DNA of 64,000 nt, taken from Eublepharis macularius (Eukaryota > Chordata > Lepidosauria > Squamata > Eublepharidae). How positions within the stretch are numbered: the first letter of the stretch is position 1; every line of letters begins with the position of its first letter. A program made the translations under genes and the position numbers. Under the pieces are notes generated by a model, which saw only the letters and a list, made by a program, of their open reading frames with translations, did no database searches and was not told where the DNA came from. The stretch is from the NCBI RefSeq assembly GCF_028583425.1, contig NC_072801.1:20170001-20234000 (forward strand). Direction: 5' to 3'. Of the stretch, positions 22,401 to 32,900 are shown piece after piece.

Positions 22401-24725
22401 AGGGAGAATAACTGACACATCTTGAAAATAGCTACACTAATCATTCAAATACATCAGATTTCAAGACATGAATACCCTACAGAATTTGCAACAAGGTAGT
22501 CAAAAAAAGCAAAGAAATTGTATGAACTATGTCTGAACAAGCTCATTTTGATTTTCCATTTTGAATCTTTTGGGATATTGTTATGATTGTTTCTGGACCA
22601 TCTCCACTTACTTATTTCTTGACTGTAATGTTTTCTGCTCTCTCTCCAGCATGTAGACTCAAAATCAATGATGATTAAGTAGGCAAACTCCTGCCCTGCA
22701 GCACAAAAACAGACTTATGATGCTTTTATTAAGAACAGCAGGACTATTTAAATGTTCACACTGTGAAACAAACACTGTACTCACTCAGTTTGAGTCCACT
22801 ATGACTTTGACCACCAGGTGACGATTTGGAACTTGTTTTAAGAATACCAAGCTGCCTGTGGAGTAAATGCATAAACTAGCCTCAATAAAAATCATATTTC
22901 TCAGGGTGATGAAAGGCCAGACTTTGCCCCCTAAAACATGGCTACTTCTGATATACGTATCATATAGATTCCCTGGGCTACACTAGACAATGAAGAATCC
23001 ACATGAGGACATTTTCGTGTGTCTGCCCATTCTTATGGAAAGCAAAGGTAGGTATATTTTTTGAAGCATGCAAGACAGAAGTTTTACCTCTGCCTCTTCT
23101 TTACTGTACTGGGATCCACTGCCTGAAGCTCAGGTGTAACACTTAGAAAATAAAATGTTTCAAATAATGAAACACTGAGGGATTAAGGAGGGGAATGAGG
23201 GATGTATTTGTTTCACTTGAATCCTCCATTTTGTTTTAAAGCAGATCTCTAAAGGCACATTATGTGTGAATGACCAGATATATGGACAAATACATATGGA
23301 CAAATGACCAGATATATGGACAAATACATATGAATTGCCTCCTTACAAGTCTAATTTGGATCTCATGGAGGTAGTAAATCTCCATCTGAGCTTCAGCAGA
23401 GAGTGAAGATGATGTAGCGATGTTAAGCCTGGTTCACACACACAAGAGAATGAAGTGGCAAAGTCCCAAAGCTGTCGAACAGACTCCACCAGTTTGAACT
23501 GCAGGATTTTTAAAATGCCACTTTACATGAAAAATTCTGTATAAATAGAAAGCTAACACAACCATGGAGAAAGATTCGATGGCTTGCTTACTCTGCTAGT
23601 TTATACAGGGAGTTTATAACATAGGGGAGCATTTCAAAATGCAAACCTCTTCTTCAGGTTGTTTTCCACCAGACACCCGTTTAACCTGGGTAACAGACCC
23701 CGTAGGGGTAGTCTGTCACAACAAATGGGAGTGGAGGTAGGAATCTCGTGGTAGTCTTTCAGATGCCACATTTTCTTATTGCATAAACTTCTTGGACTAG
23801 AGCTCACCATCTCAGATGTACAAGCATTTGATGAATAGACCCAGTTTAGATTAACTGAGCAATCTTGTTTACATTTACTACTAAAGAAATAATCATGTTG
23901 GCCTATGGCAGAAAAACTAAACAGGAATCTTGTGACACCTTGGGCACTAACGAACATCACACTTTTATAGACTAGAGCCCGTTTCTTCAGATGCACTCTA
24001 AAGACTGACATTTTGTTCCTTTAAACGAACATTTTGCCAGAAGGCAAAGCAAGTCGCAATGATGTGAAATTCAAATATACTGGAGAAAAGTATGAGACCA
24101 TTTTCAATTGCAGTAACTGGTGATCATGCAGTCTCTAGTTTTGCTGAGGAATTCCAAGATTCTGATTTAGGCAACCCATCTCAGCTAGAGTGAGAGTCAC
24201 TGTGCAGCAGTTAGAGTGCTGAAGTAGGATCTGGGAGACCCAGGTTCAAATCTGCACTCTGCCACAGAAGCTTACTGAGTAACTTTGGGCCAATCACACT
24301 CTCTCAATCTAACCTACCTCACAGGGTTGTTGCTGCAAAGATAAAACGGAGAACGCAAGAATCACAAAACATACTAAGTGTGAGCATTAACACACAGGAG
24401 CAGTCGAGACCAAGCACAAACCAAATGCTAATATACATCAGAGGATGAAGACAAAATGGAGGAGCAGAGCCAAGGACAATATATGAAGCTGCTTTGGTGG
24501 GAAGAAAAGATGTAAATAGCTAAATAAATCGTTACACTTACTCCCAAGAAACAGTGCATATGACATTTACAGCCTTCGCCTAATTTGAAAAGCCCTCCTC
24601 CGAATACTGTTGCAAACTCCCATCCGCCCAATAACCACAACCAGCATACAGGTAGGTAAAATAGGTAGAGAAGGCATCAGACTCGCCTCCACTAGGCCTC
24701 ACCTGGCCATTCGTTTGGTCGCCAT
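16465..24725 (-). CDS. ERI2: ERI2, DEDDh 3'-5' exonuclease with C-terminal GRF zinc finger (9 coding exons)
   Basis: A member of the ERI1 exonuclease family, predicted to trim RNA or DNA 3' ends; its physiological substrate is poorly defined. Coding exons in transcript order: 24725-24703, 22855-22785, 22695-22612, 21917-21790, 21630-21477, 20242-20142, 18654-18573, 18039-17951, 17754-16465. Phases agree throughout, giving 673 codons plus TAA (human about 691). The start MATKRMAR mirrors human MATKRLAR, and its ATG has G at -3 and +4. Exonuclease domain about 36-240: ExoI DFE at 42-44, WIDLRATYK near the middle, and ExoIII HSGLDD with His213 and Asp218. A long, low-conservation serine-rich linker follows, all in the 1290-bp last exon. 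Residues 584-627 form a GRF-type zinc finger (CKCGRR...CC...GCGYFKWE) typical of nucleic-acid enzymes. Both halves are intact. It converges on ACSM3 and diverges from REXO5. Confidence 0.95.
18303..18356 (+). repeat. Three perfect tandem copies of an 18-bp unit
   Basis: AGTTAAAAAGGGATCTCA is repeated at 18303-18320, 18321-18338 and 18339-18356 with no mismatch. It lies in ERI2 intron 18040-18572. Confidence 0.95.
19003..19312. mobile_element. hAT-type MITE, 310 bp
   Basis: A perfect 8-bp duplication GTCACAAA lies at 18995-19002 and 19313-19320. Termini are CAGGGCTTTTTTT and AAAAAAAGCCCTG. It has long internal inverted repeats around CTCCAGACAAAGGGGAG. It lies in ERI2 intron 18655-20141. Confidence 0.92.
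19768..19970 (+). mobile_element. 5S rRNA-headed SINE (5S-Sauria type)
   Basis: The head resembles 5S rRNA (GCCTGATCTTATTAGATC, then ACTAAGCAGGGTCAG). The body has GGCAATGGCAAACCACCTCTG. The tail GTAAGTCGGCTGTAACCTGA resembles the BovB 3' end at 15745-15775, which fits BovB-driven mobilisation. Confidence 0.8.
20645..20840 (+). mobile_element. 5S rRNA-headed SINE
   Basis: Clearest 5S-like head in the window: CAGAAGCTAAGCAGGGTCAG, then GGTTAGTAATTGGATGGGAG, matching the internal control region of 5S rRNA. The same body as 19768-19970 follows. Confidence 0.85.
21998..22229. mobile_element. Palindromic MITE-like element with about 78-bp arms
   Basis: The left arm AGCGGAACTACAAGTGA... runs to about 22074, and the right arm is its near-perfect reverse complement from about 22152. 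A possible 5-bp duplication CTCAG lies at 21993-21997 and 22230-22234. No coding frame. Superfamily not assigned. It lies in ERI2 intron 21918-22611. Confidence 0.8.
23269..23333 (+). repeat. Two copies of a 34-bp unit
   Basis: The unit starts ATGACCAGATATATGGACAA and contains CATATGGACAA. It occurs twice almost perfectly, and TATGGACAAA itself recurs within the unit. In the first ERI2 intron. Confidence 0.85.
24193..24365 (+). mobile_element. Type B SINE
   Basis: GATCTGGGAGACCCAGGTTC, AATCTAACCTACCTCACAGG, then GATAAAACGGAGAACGCAAG. In the first ERI2 intron. Confidence 0.8.
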
Positions 24726-24960
24726 AGCTACGGCTCCCCCTCGCAGCTCACCGCACCTTGGCCCCGCCCACCCACCTACAGCCAGGCGCCTGGGCTGCTG
24801 CCGTCCATTTCAAACATCCCGCCGCGCCCTTGACACCCCGCCTCCTATCGATACCATCGGGAGCTCGGCTACAACTGCCTGCCCGCCTGACTTCCGGGAA
24901 TTGCCCAGGGAGCCCCTTCTACCTTTCTCAGATCGGGCCGACTGAGGCAAACGAAGCCGA
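24640..24960. promoter_or_regulatory. Shared (bidirectional) ERI2/REXO5 promoter, CpG-rich
   Basis: This is the most GC- and CpG-rich stretch between the two divergent genes. It contains the ERI2 start codon at 24725-24723. Visible sites: a CCCCGCCC Sp/KLF box at 24762-24769, a TATCGATA palindrome at 24846-24853, and an ETS-like CTTCCGGGAA at 24891-24900. No TATA box is obvious. ERI2 is read leftward from here. REXO5 transcription probably starts to the right, before its first intron. Promoter function is inferred from position and composition. Confidence 0.7.
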
Positions 24961-25043
24961 TTACCGAGCCAGGCTTTTCGTGGATTGCAGCCTCTCTCGT
25001 TAGCTTTATTACTGTATAGGAAAGCGATAAACGGTTGATGCAG
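24900..25043 (+). other. REXO5: Putative REXO5 non-coding first exon
   Basis: The REXO5 start codon lies in an exon whose acceptor (ctccccag) is at 26919-26926, so at least one upstream non-coding exon is needed. The sequence GATGCAG|GTGAAG at 25037-25049 is a plausible donor just right of the CpG-rich region. The left boundary (transcription start) is a guess. Confidence 0.4.
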
Positions 25044-25635
25044 GTGAAGATTTTTTTTTTTTACTTGTAAACGATGTCGCTGTTTTTATATCTTTTCTTG
25101 AAGGGGCGGCGGGGTTTCCCATCAGCAGGCAAGAGGGGACGGGAAGAGCCAGGGGAACTCTCCCCCTCAAACACGTGGGTGAAGATCTCTGCAAGTTCAT
25201 TCCTCTCAAGGCTTTCCATGCATGCACTGCTCCTCAAATCTGGAAATTTATTTCTAGCATGGCCACAATTCCGTTTTCAGACCTTTGGATTATGCTGCCG
25301 GTTTTCGTGGTTGGTTTTAAAAAAAATAGATTGAATTCGTTTTATAACTGCAATATTTCCAGTGCGTTTCTGCGCCCTACGCTCCTATCTCCATTTAATA
25401 GGAACGGGTTTTTGGGTCCCTGATCTGTACTGGGAAAGTGGGGAGATGGCTTGGTGAAATGTATTTAGAAGAGAGTTGCAAAGCTAAGCCTGTTTGCCAG
25501 GGAGAAAAGCCCCGTAGGAGTCGATGAAACATACTTCAGAATAAATGTGCCCGCGATTGCATTGTAACAGCCGGATCCCGTGCATATTTACTCGGAAGTA
25601 TGCGATTCTAGTTAGTCCCATCTCATAGTCTGTTG

Positions 25636-25790
25636 CTTGAGGAGGAAGGGGCTGTGGCTCAGGCAAAGCACGTGCTTCACATCCAACATCAAACTGGCAT
25701 CAGCAGTGGAAGGATCTCGAGAAGCAGAGGCCGTGGAGAGCGCCTGCCAGTCGTTGCAGGCAATACCTGCAGCGGGCTATTTTGAACCCA
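25636..25790 (+). mobile_element. Degraded type A SINE
   Basis: Head GGGGCTGTGGCTCAGGCAAA and body pieces (GAGAGCGCCTGCCAGTC) are recognisable. In the first REXO5 intron. Confidence 0.5.
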
Positions 25791-26056
25791 ATAGACAGCT
25801 TGTTGTAGAACTATAATCCAGCCACCCCATAATCCTTCATTCAAATGAACAAACGATTTTTCTTGGTTTCTAAATCCAAAGTCAGTGCAGTTGCAGAGGG
25901 CGGCAATATAACATAGAGCTGATGAAATCTGCCTTTGGTAATATGGTTCTTGTGAAGTTTAGAGCACTGATCCTTGGTACAAGAATTGAGGTGCTTCTGA
26001 GTATTTTTTGGGCTTAATGCAGGCAAGGAGTTAACATTAGGCAGGATACTTCTGTT

Positions 26057-26295
26057 CAGGGCTTTTTTTCAGTGGGAACGCAAGGGGACGGAGTTCCAGA
26101 ACCTCTTGAAAATGGTCACATGGCTGGTAGCCCTGCCCCCTGATCTCCAGACAGAGGGGAGTTTAGCGGCGCAGAGGGCAATCTAAACTCCCCTTTGTCT
26201 GGAGATCAGGGGGCGGGGCCACGAGCCATGTGACCATTTTCTCTGAGGGCAACCCACTGAGTTCCACCACCTCTTTTCCCAGAAAAAAAGCCCTG
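26057..26295. mobile_element. hAT-type MITE, 239 bp (same family as 19003-19312)
   Basis: A perfect 8-bp duplication CTTCTGTT lies at 26049-26056 and 26296-26303. It shares CAGGGCTTTTTTT ends and the interior (GGTCACATGGC, GATCTCCAGACA) with the copy at 19003. It lies in the first REXO5 intron. Confidence 0.92.
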
Positions 26296-26595
26296 CTTCT
26301 GTTACAAGACCTGTTTTACTTTCGCCTCCACCTTTCTTTCCTCTTCTCTCTCTGTCCCTTCCCTTCAATCTTAAGGATCTATTCCACCTAGCAATAGATT
26401 ATGGGCTCCCTAATGGCACACACTTCCAAACCTTAACAATGAGTTAACTTGCAAAGCAGCTATTTAAACACAACAAAGTGTTTATGTGTTTCTGCATGTT
26501 TACTTAGAAGTAAGCCCAACTTTTAAGTCCCCACTTTATTCAAGGGTGCTATTACATTGCAGGCATGGCTAATTTTAACTGCATTGGGACCTTTG

Positions 26596-26826
26596 TGTAA
26601 TTTATTTACTTTATATGCCCCACTTTTCTACCCAACGGGAACCCAAAACAGCTTACATCATTCTTCTCTCTTCTGTTTTATCTTCACAGTAACGCTGTGA
26701 GGAAGGTTAGGCTGAGAGAGAGTGCCCGGCCCGAGGTTTCCCAGTGAGTTTCTAGGGCAGAGCAGGGATTCGAACCTGGGTCTCCTAGAGCCCAGTAAGA
26801 TGCTCTTACCTTAACAACCACACTTT
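26596..26826 (-). mobile_element. Type B SINE, minus strand
   Basis: Reversed tail TTTATTTACTTTATATGCCC, then GATTCGAACCTGGGTCTCCT. It ends about 100 bases before the REXO5 first coding exon. Confidence 0.8.
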
Positions 26827-26926
26827 CTCTATATAAATAATACACCAATCCTTTGTGCAAAAGTCTGAGTATTTCTGCTCATATTAAATTAGCTACCATG
26901 TACTTTAATGATTTTTTTCTCCCCAG

Positions 26927-26960
26927 GTACAATCCACCTTAAACAGTGCTTTGTGACAAA
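26927..26960 (+). other. REXO5: REXO5 5'UTR part of the first coding exon
   Basis: Begins after a polypyrimidine tract and CAG acceptor at 26926 and runs to the ATG at 26961. The upstream in-frame GTG at 26946 is not a likely start. Confidence 0.65.
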
Positions 26961-29900
26961 ATGGCTGCAGAAACCCAAGTAATTAAACGACCGCATGAAG
27001 ATGACGAAATTGTAGAACACCAGGAGTCTAAAAAGCCACGAAAACTTGCTGAAGAGGAGGCTTGTCAAAACCAGCACAAAGCTATGGTATTTGCTCATGA
27101 TATCTTTCAGCATTTACCTGCAATTTAGAGGAGGCTGTCTGGTAATTGAAACCTTCGCCGACGGTGAGGAGCCTGGGTGTGACCTTGGATGCCACACTTT
27201 CAATGAAGGCCCAGGTCATGACCGTTGCCAGGTCTGCCTTTTTTTTTTATCTTCGACAGGCCAGGCAACTGGCGCCCTATCTTTTGCCCCAGGACCTGGC
27301 CACAGTAATCCATGCAACGGTCACCTCCAGGCTAGACTACTGCAACTCACTCTACGCTGGGCTGCCCTTGGGCCTGACCCGGAAGTTACAGCTGGTCCAG
27401 AATGCAGCGGCACGCGTCTTTACTGGAACGCCAATCCGAGCACACATTCATCCTGTGCTGTGCCAGCTGCACTGGCTCCCAGTGGAGTTCCGGATCCAGT
27501 TCAAGGTGTTTAAAGCCCTTCACGGACTGGGACCTGCATACCTGCGGGACCGCCTCTTCCATTACGTCCCCTGCAGGGTGTTGCGCTCTGCAGACAAGCA
27601 ACTCCTGGTGGTCCCTGGCCCAAAGGACATCCGTCTGGCCTCAGCCAGGGCCAGGGCTTTTTCTGCCCTGGCCCCGGCCTGATGGAACGCTCTCCCACTG
27701 GAGATCCGGTCCTGCGGAACCTGTTACAGTTTTGCGGGGCCTGTAAAACAGAGATGTTCCACCGGGCCTTTGGCTGAGTGCCAGCGAGTGTCCTCCTTCT
27801 TCCATCTAAGACCACCACTTCTTCTGGGGTTGCCCTCGGCCATCTGCTATGCCCGTATACAGACTCCCAATATTTGTCTAAATAGCCTGCTCCTGGACTA
27901 TTTTAATTATTTTTAAAAAAATTATTGTTGATTTTATGTTTTTGTGATTTTAATGTATTTTTTAATGTTGTTAGCCGCCCTGAGCCCATTTGTGGGGAGG
28001 GCAGGGTATAAATCGAATAAAATAAATAATAGTAGGAATTCCATTGTTCCTACCAAGCAGTCCACATACCTCAGCAATGTCTGTGCTGACTAGTGGTGGC
28101 TCTCTGGTGTCTCAAGCAGAGAAAGGCCTTTCCTTATCCTGCTCTCAAAGAATCTTGAAAGGCTGAGGCCAGGGCCTGAACCTGAGGCCTTCTCCAGAGG
28201 AAGCATCTGTTCCTGAGCCATGGTCTACTTGCGGGTGTGAGCCTCTTAAATCTGGCACAGCCATTGGCGCATTAGATGAAGATCTAAGCTACTCATGGTC
28301 AATTCTCCCATTCCTTTGCCACGTGAAGTGACCTTGGGCTGGGCGCTTTCTCTTAGCCTAATCTACTCACAGGGTTAAAATGAGGGAGGGAGAACTATAC
28401 GTGTAGCCCTGTGGCCCTTGGAGGACAGGCAGGATAAAATGATCTAGATACACACACATTGTTTTCTTTCAGTTGCATCCATGTGTGCCCAGTCCGTGGT
28501 TTTGTCAAGCCTAGGCTGGAGAAGCCCCAGGTGACGATCTGAGCACTGGCCCATTTCTAGGGGTTTCTAACTAGCATGTGCAGTGTGCTGAGGGTTTTTT
28601 TAAAGAAGCCATGACCTCCAATCTGATCGCACAAGACCTGGCGCACGTTTTACAGGCAAGGGAAGGATCACTTCATGCAGATTAGTTATGTCTAAAACCA
28701 CAGAGTCCCTTGGTATATGCTCTTGCTTTGCAAAAGGCAAAACAAAGTGATGGACCCCCTGAGATTCAAACAAAAAAGGCAGACCTCATGAGAAAGAAGT
28801 CAGCAGTCTCCTCCTCTAGAAGATGCTGAGAGATGCTAGGGATTCTTCCTCTGTGCAGGCAAGGTAAATAGAGTACTTGGCTGTCTCAGAGAGATGCTGG
28901 GAGGAAGGGTGGCCTCACACAACTGTAGCTTGATGCCAGGAAATCTTCGTCCCCTCTCATTATGGCCCTGGCTTTCACACCATCCTATTGCAATGGCTCC
29001 TCAGGGGAACTATAAGGAGAGTCTTGCTGGATCCACCTGAAGGCACATTGAATCCTATGTCCTGTTTCCCATAATAGCCAACCAGATGCTCCGGGCAAGT
29101 CCACAGGCCAAGCAATAACCCTCCCCTATCCACTGTTTTGGTGGTATACTTTCTCTGAATGTGGAAGTTCCAGTTAGCAGCGAACAGCGGGAAGTTCTGG
29201 ATTTGGCCCAGAGATGGCTGAGCAGTACACAAAAGGTCATATTACATCACTAATGAGTAGCACCCTCTTGTTTTTGATTTGCCAGATTGAGATTGTTTCT
29301 GTCCTGCATGGATTTGAAGATAGCACTGAATAATCCCACTCCAGCTATTGTCTTCCTGCCCCCTTAAGAAGCTGAAAAGCCATAAGGTGGATCCTGTCTA
29401 AGAGGAAAACCAAGTTTCATTTGTACATTTCATGATTTTCAAAAAGGCTGTCTGTGTTTTTTAACTTTTGGGGCTGTTCCAGATTGTGGGCTTTGCGATC
29501 GGCGTGTCCAATAGCAGTCTTTGGCATCCGCATTGTTTATGCAAAATCCTTTCCAAGCGATGTTAGTTTTGCGTAGCTAAAATACTGCATGTTTGTCCTG
29601 CTCCCAAAGTAGTTTTTACTGTGCCCTTTTGTGCCAGACAAGCTGTCCGCTTCTGGATTTCATTACAGTAAGGGTGGCTGGAATCCTGAAACTCTGTGTC
29701 TACATAAACAATTCAGAGCCTATGTTCTCATTTCTCAGGAGAAGAAACCTCGCCTGTCGACTGAAGCCTTTGGAGAAGGTTGCGAAATCAGCTATGACCA
29801 ACTGCATGAATTCCTAAAATATGCTGCATTGGGAAAAGGCCAAAATGCTGTTAAGCCTAGGTAGGAGTGCCTTTTATGTTCTATAAAGTGTATGTGCTAC

Positions 29901-32900
29901 AGAAGTAAACCTATTTAAAGGCCTCCACCTGGATGGGCTGTAAGGTTTGGCATGGACTTTCTTCCATTATTAGATTTCCTCCCACTGAGGCTGCATTCAG
30001 GCATCGCAAACAGACCATGATTTGTTTATGATGTTTATGAGTTTTGGCTGTGAGCCTCCCTTTCCCCCATGCCAAAACTAAAGACTTTCCCAATTCTGGT
30101 CTTGTGCTATAACCACTACACAAAACATATATACACAAGACAAGTTCAGACAACATCTCTGAAAGCATGCCAGCAGCCTGTCATCTTTTTTGGTTGCAGA
30201 TGGTGCCGTATTCATCACCAAAAGCATTTGACTGGTACGGTAGTGGTGGTTCTCCACGAAGCGAGTCGGCTCCATTTCTACAGGTTTTACTCACTGTTCA
30301 AGCATCTTCGCAAAACCTTCAGGCATGTGAGTGTATCCTTCTTCCCACCCCCACACACAGTTTTCAAAGCTGAATGAAGACTGGGATTGTCTTACAGTTT
30401 AATTGCCCTCAGCATTTATACAGCACTTTGAACATAAAGTGCTTTATGGGTACTGTAATCTTCACAATAGTCCTTCAAGGTAGACCAGTTGGCAAGGTGA
30501 TCTTTAAATATTATATGCTGTCTTTTTCTCCAGTGGGGATCCCAAAGTGGCTTATAGCATCATTCTCCCATCCTCCACTTTATCTACATGACAAGCCTGT
30601 GAGGCTTAGAAAGAGTAACTGGCCCATGGTCACCTGGCAGGCTTCTGTGGCAGAGTGGGGATTCGAACCCAGGTCTCTAGGATCCTAGTCTGACACTCGA
30701 ACCACTACACCACACTGGTGCTGCATCTTTATAACAGCCCTGTGAGTTAGGCTGCGGGGAGGGGGGGGGAGTGTTGCAACCCTTAAAACAGCTCTGCAGG
30801 GTAGGCCTGATGATGCTTTTTAGAATATGCAGGAGCAGGGAACGGAGTCTAAATCTGTGGGGTTAGAAAGGACTGTTGAAGACACCCTTCTCCACCCAGC
30901 CACTGGAAGTTCTTCTTAGACCCCCTGTTTCAAGTCTCGGGGCTTTTTTCTTTTCTTTTCTTTTTTTTGCACATTAAAAATGCAGTTGTCTCTAAGCTGT
31001 TAAGAGAAAATGCCCTCATTTGCCCAACGAGCCTGACTGTGGCTTTTGGAGGTTGCTGAAGGGGCGGGGGGAATCTAGCTCAGGAATGGAGCAGATGGAA
31101 CACATCCAGTTTCTCCAATGGGGCCTTGCAGAGCAGGCTGCTACAGCCAGTCAGCAAAGGCAATGACAGCGCCTGATACGGATCTTCGTGATTAGGAGCA
31201 GGGATACAGCTCAGGGGGCAGAGCGCACGCCATGTGGGAGGAAGGATACAAGGTCAATCCAGATTTACTTAAAGAGTCTTGGCAGGGCTGTGAGTGAGTG
31301 AGTGTACTCACCAGTCGTAAGTACTGGCACTATTTGGGAGGTAGGGCTCTTCCAAGTCCGGAGGGAGAAATTGCTGCAGCCTTATACATGAGTACTGGCA
31401 CTTCTTTTTCCTTACACAAAAGAAGCACTGGTTCTTGGGGAGCAGGACTGAGCAAGGCCTCTCTTTGGCCGATTCTCAGTTAGCTGTATCAGTAAGCTAC
31501 TTCATCTCTTCAAGTCTGCGGTGATAATATTTCATTTTTTACACTTGACCTTTACCAAAAGGCCAAGAAGCAATGACATTATTTCACTTTTATCCCACCC
31601 TTCCACTCAGGAACTCAGAGTAGCACACATAGTTCTCCCCTCCTCCATTTTAGCCTCACAACAACCTCCTTGTGAAGTAGGCTAGGTTTAAAGAACATGA
31701 CTGGCCCAAGGTCACCTGGTGAGCTTTTGAGACAGAGTAGGGATTCAAACTTGGGGTCTCTCAGATCGCAGTCTGACAATTACCATTGCGCCACATTACT
31801 GCTGGCAAGTAGCATACCTTTCCCTACCCCTATGACTGCACTTTCCCCCCCATTTTAAACCGCCTTTCTGTCCCCATTTGTATACTTAGAAAAATACTTG
31901 TTGTATGTGTTTGAAGTTCTTCAGTTTAGAAAAGAAAAATAGAGATGACTATTAGGTTGCTTCAGATGGATATCCATGTTGGTCTGCTGTTTGTGCCTTT
32001 CCCGACAACCAGCATTCTGATTCAGCTTCCTCAACCAGGAAGTCTTCAAGTGTGGCTGCGTGTGCAAAAAGCAAGAGGGAGATCTTTGGCTCCAGAATAA
32101 ACGAGGCTCTGCCAGAGTTCATTCTTGACACCTGAAAGCAGCTGGAAAGTCTGGTTCTGAGATAGCATGCAAAAACCTTGCTTCCTTCCCAGAGTCAAGC
32201 CAACAACGCCTTCACCCGCTAAACAAGCTACCACAACCAAAAGGGAAAGGCAATACAATTTTATTTTATGATAATATCAAGTATATAAGGTGCAAAGTGC
32301 ATAGTGAACATTCAATTCCAATACAATACATACACATTTGTCAGTAACCATAAATAGCTACAATAACCAAAAATAGACCAAATCAATTCTAGACAGTCCA
32401 ACTGGTACAAATTCCAATGAATAAGTTGTTATTTTCGTGTTTGTGTAGACCATCCTCCGAGTTGAAGGGAACTGCGAGTCGTCCTTCCAAAGCAGCCTAT
32501 GGGTCTACGCCAGCTGTCTGTCAATCCCCGTTTCACGAAAAACGCTTCCTCACGGGCATGATGTTGTGATGGTCTCACAGTAACCAGTTGCTGCGGTCTG
32601 ATGGGACAATGCCGTGAGGAAGTGTCCTTCCCAGAGTCAGGCAGGTCAAATCCCCTTGAGTAGCTTTGGAGGATAAAGCCTGGAGTGAGGATTCCTCTTA
32701 CTACACCTTTACCTGCAACTGAAGTGGATCTGTGGTTTTCTTTTTCTAAATACAACAGCCCATTCTCGGTTCTGGAAGAGACTGCTTCCCGAGTTAAACA
32801 AAAGCTGCTTTTCATTTCCCTGCAGCTCCTTTTGTTTAATAGCACAGGATGCTTTGACATGAATAACCCTCACAGTGGGTGGGAAGGGGCGGATAGGCTT

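Noticed and set aside
27146-27682. 178-codon frame as an alternative REXO5 product
   Set aside because: The protein is the L2-type reverse transcriptase C-terminus and continues into a LINE tail.
32429-32860. 143-codon minus-strand open frame
   Set aside because: Overlaps a probable retroelement remnant and shows no recognisable protein family; Arg/Ser-rich composition fits a chance frame.
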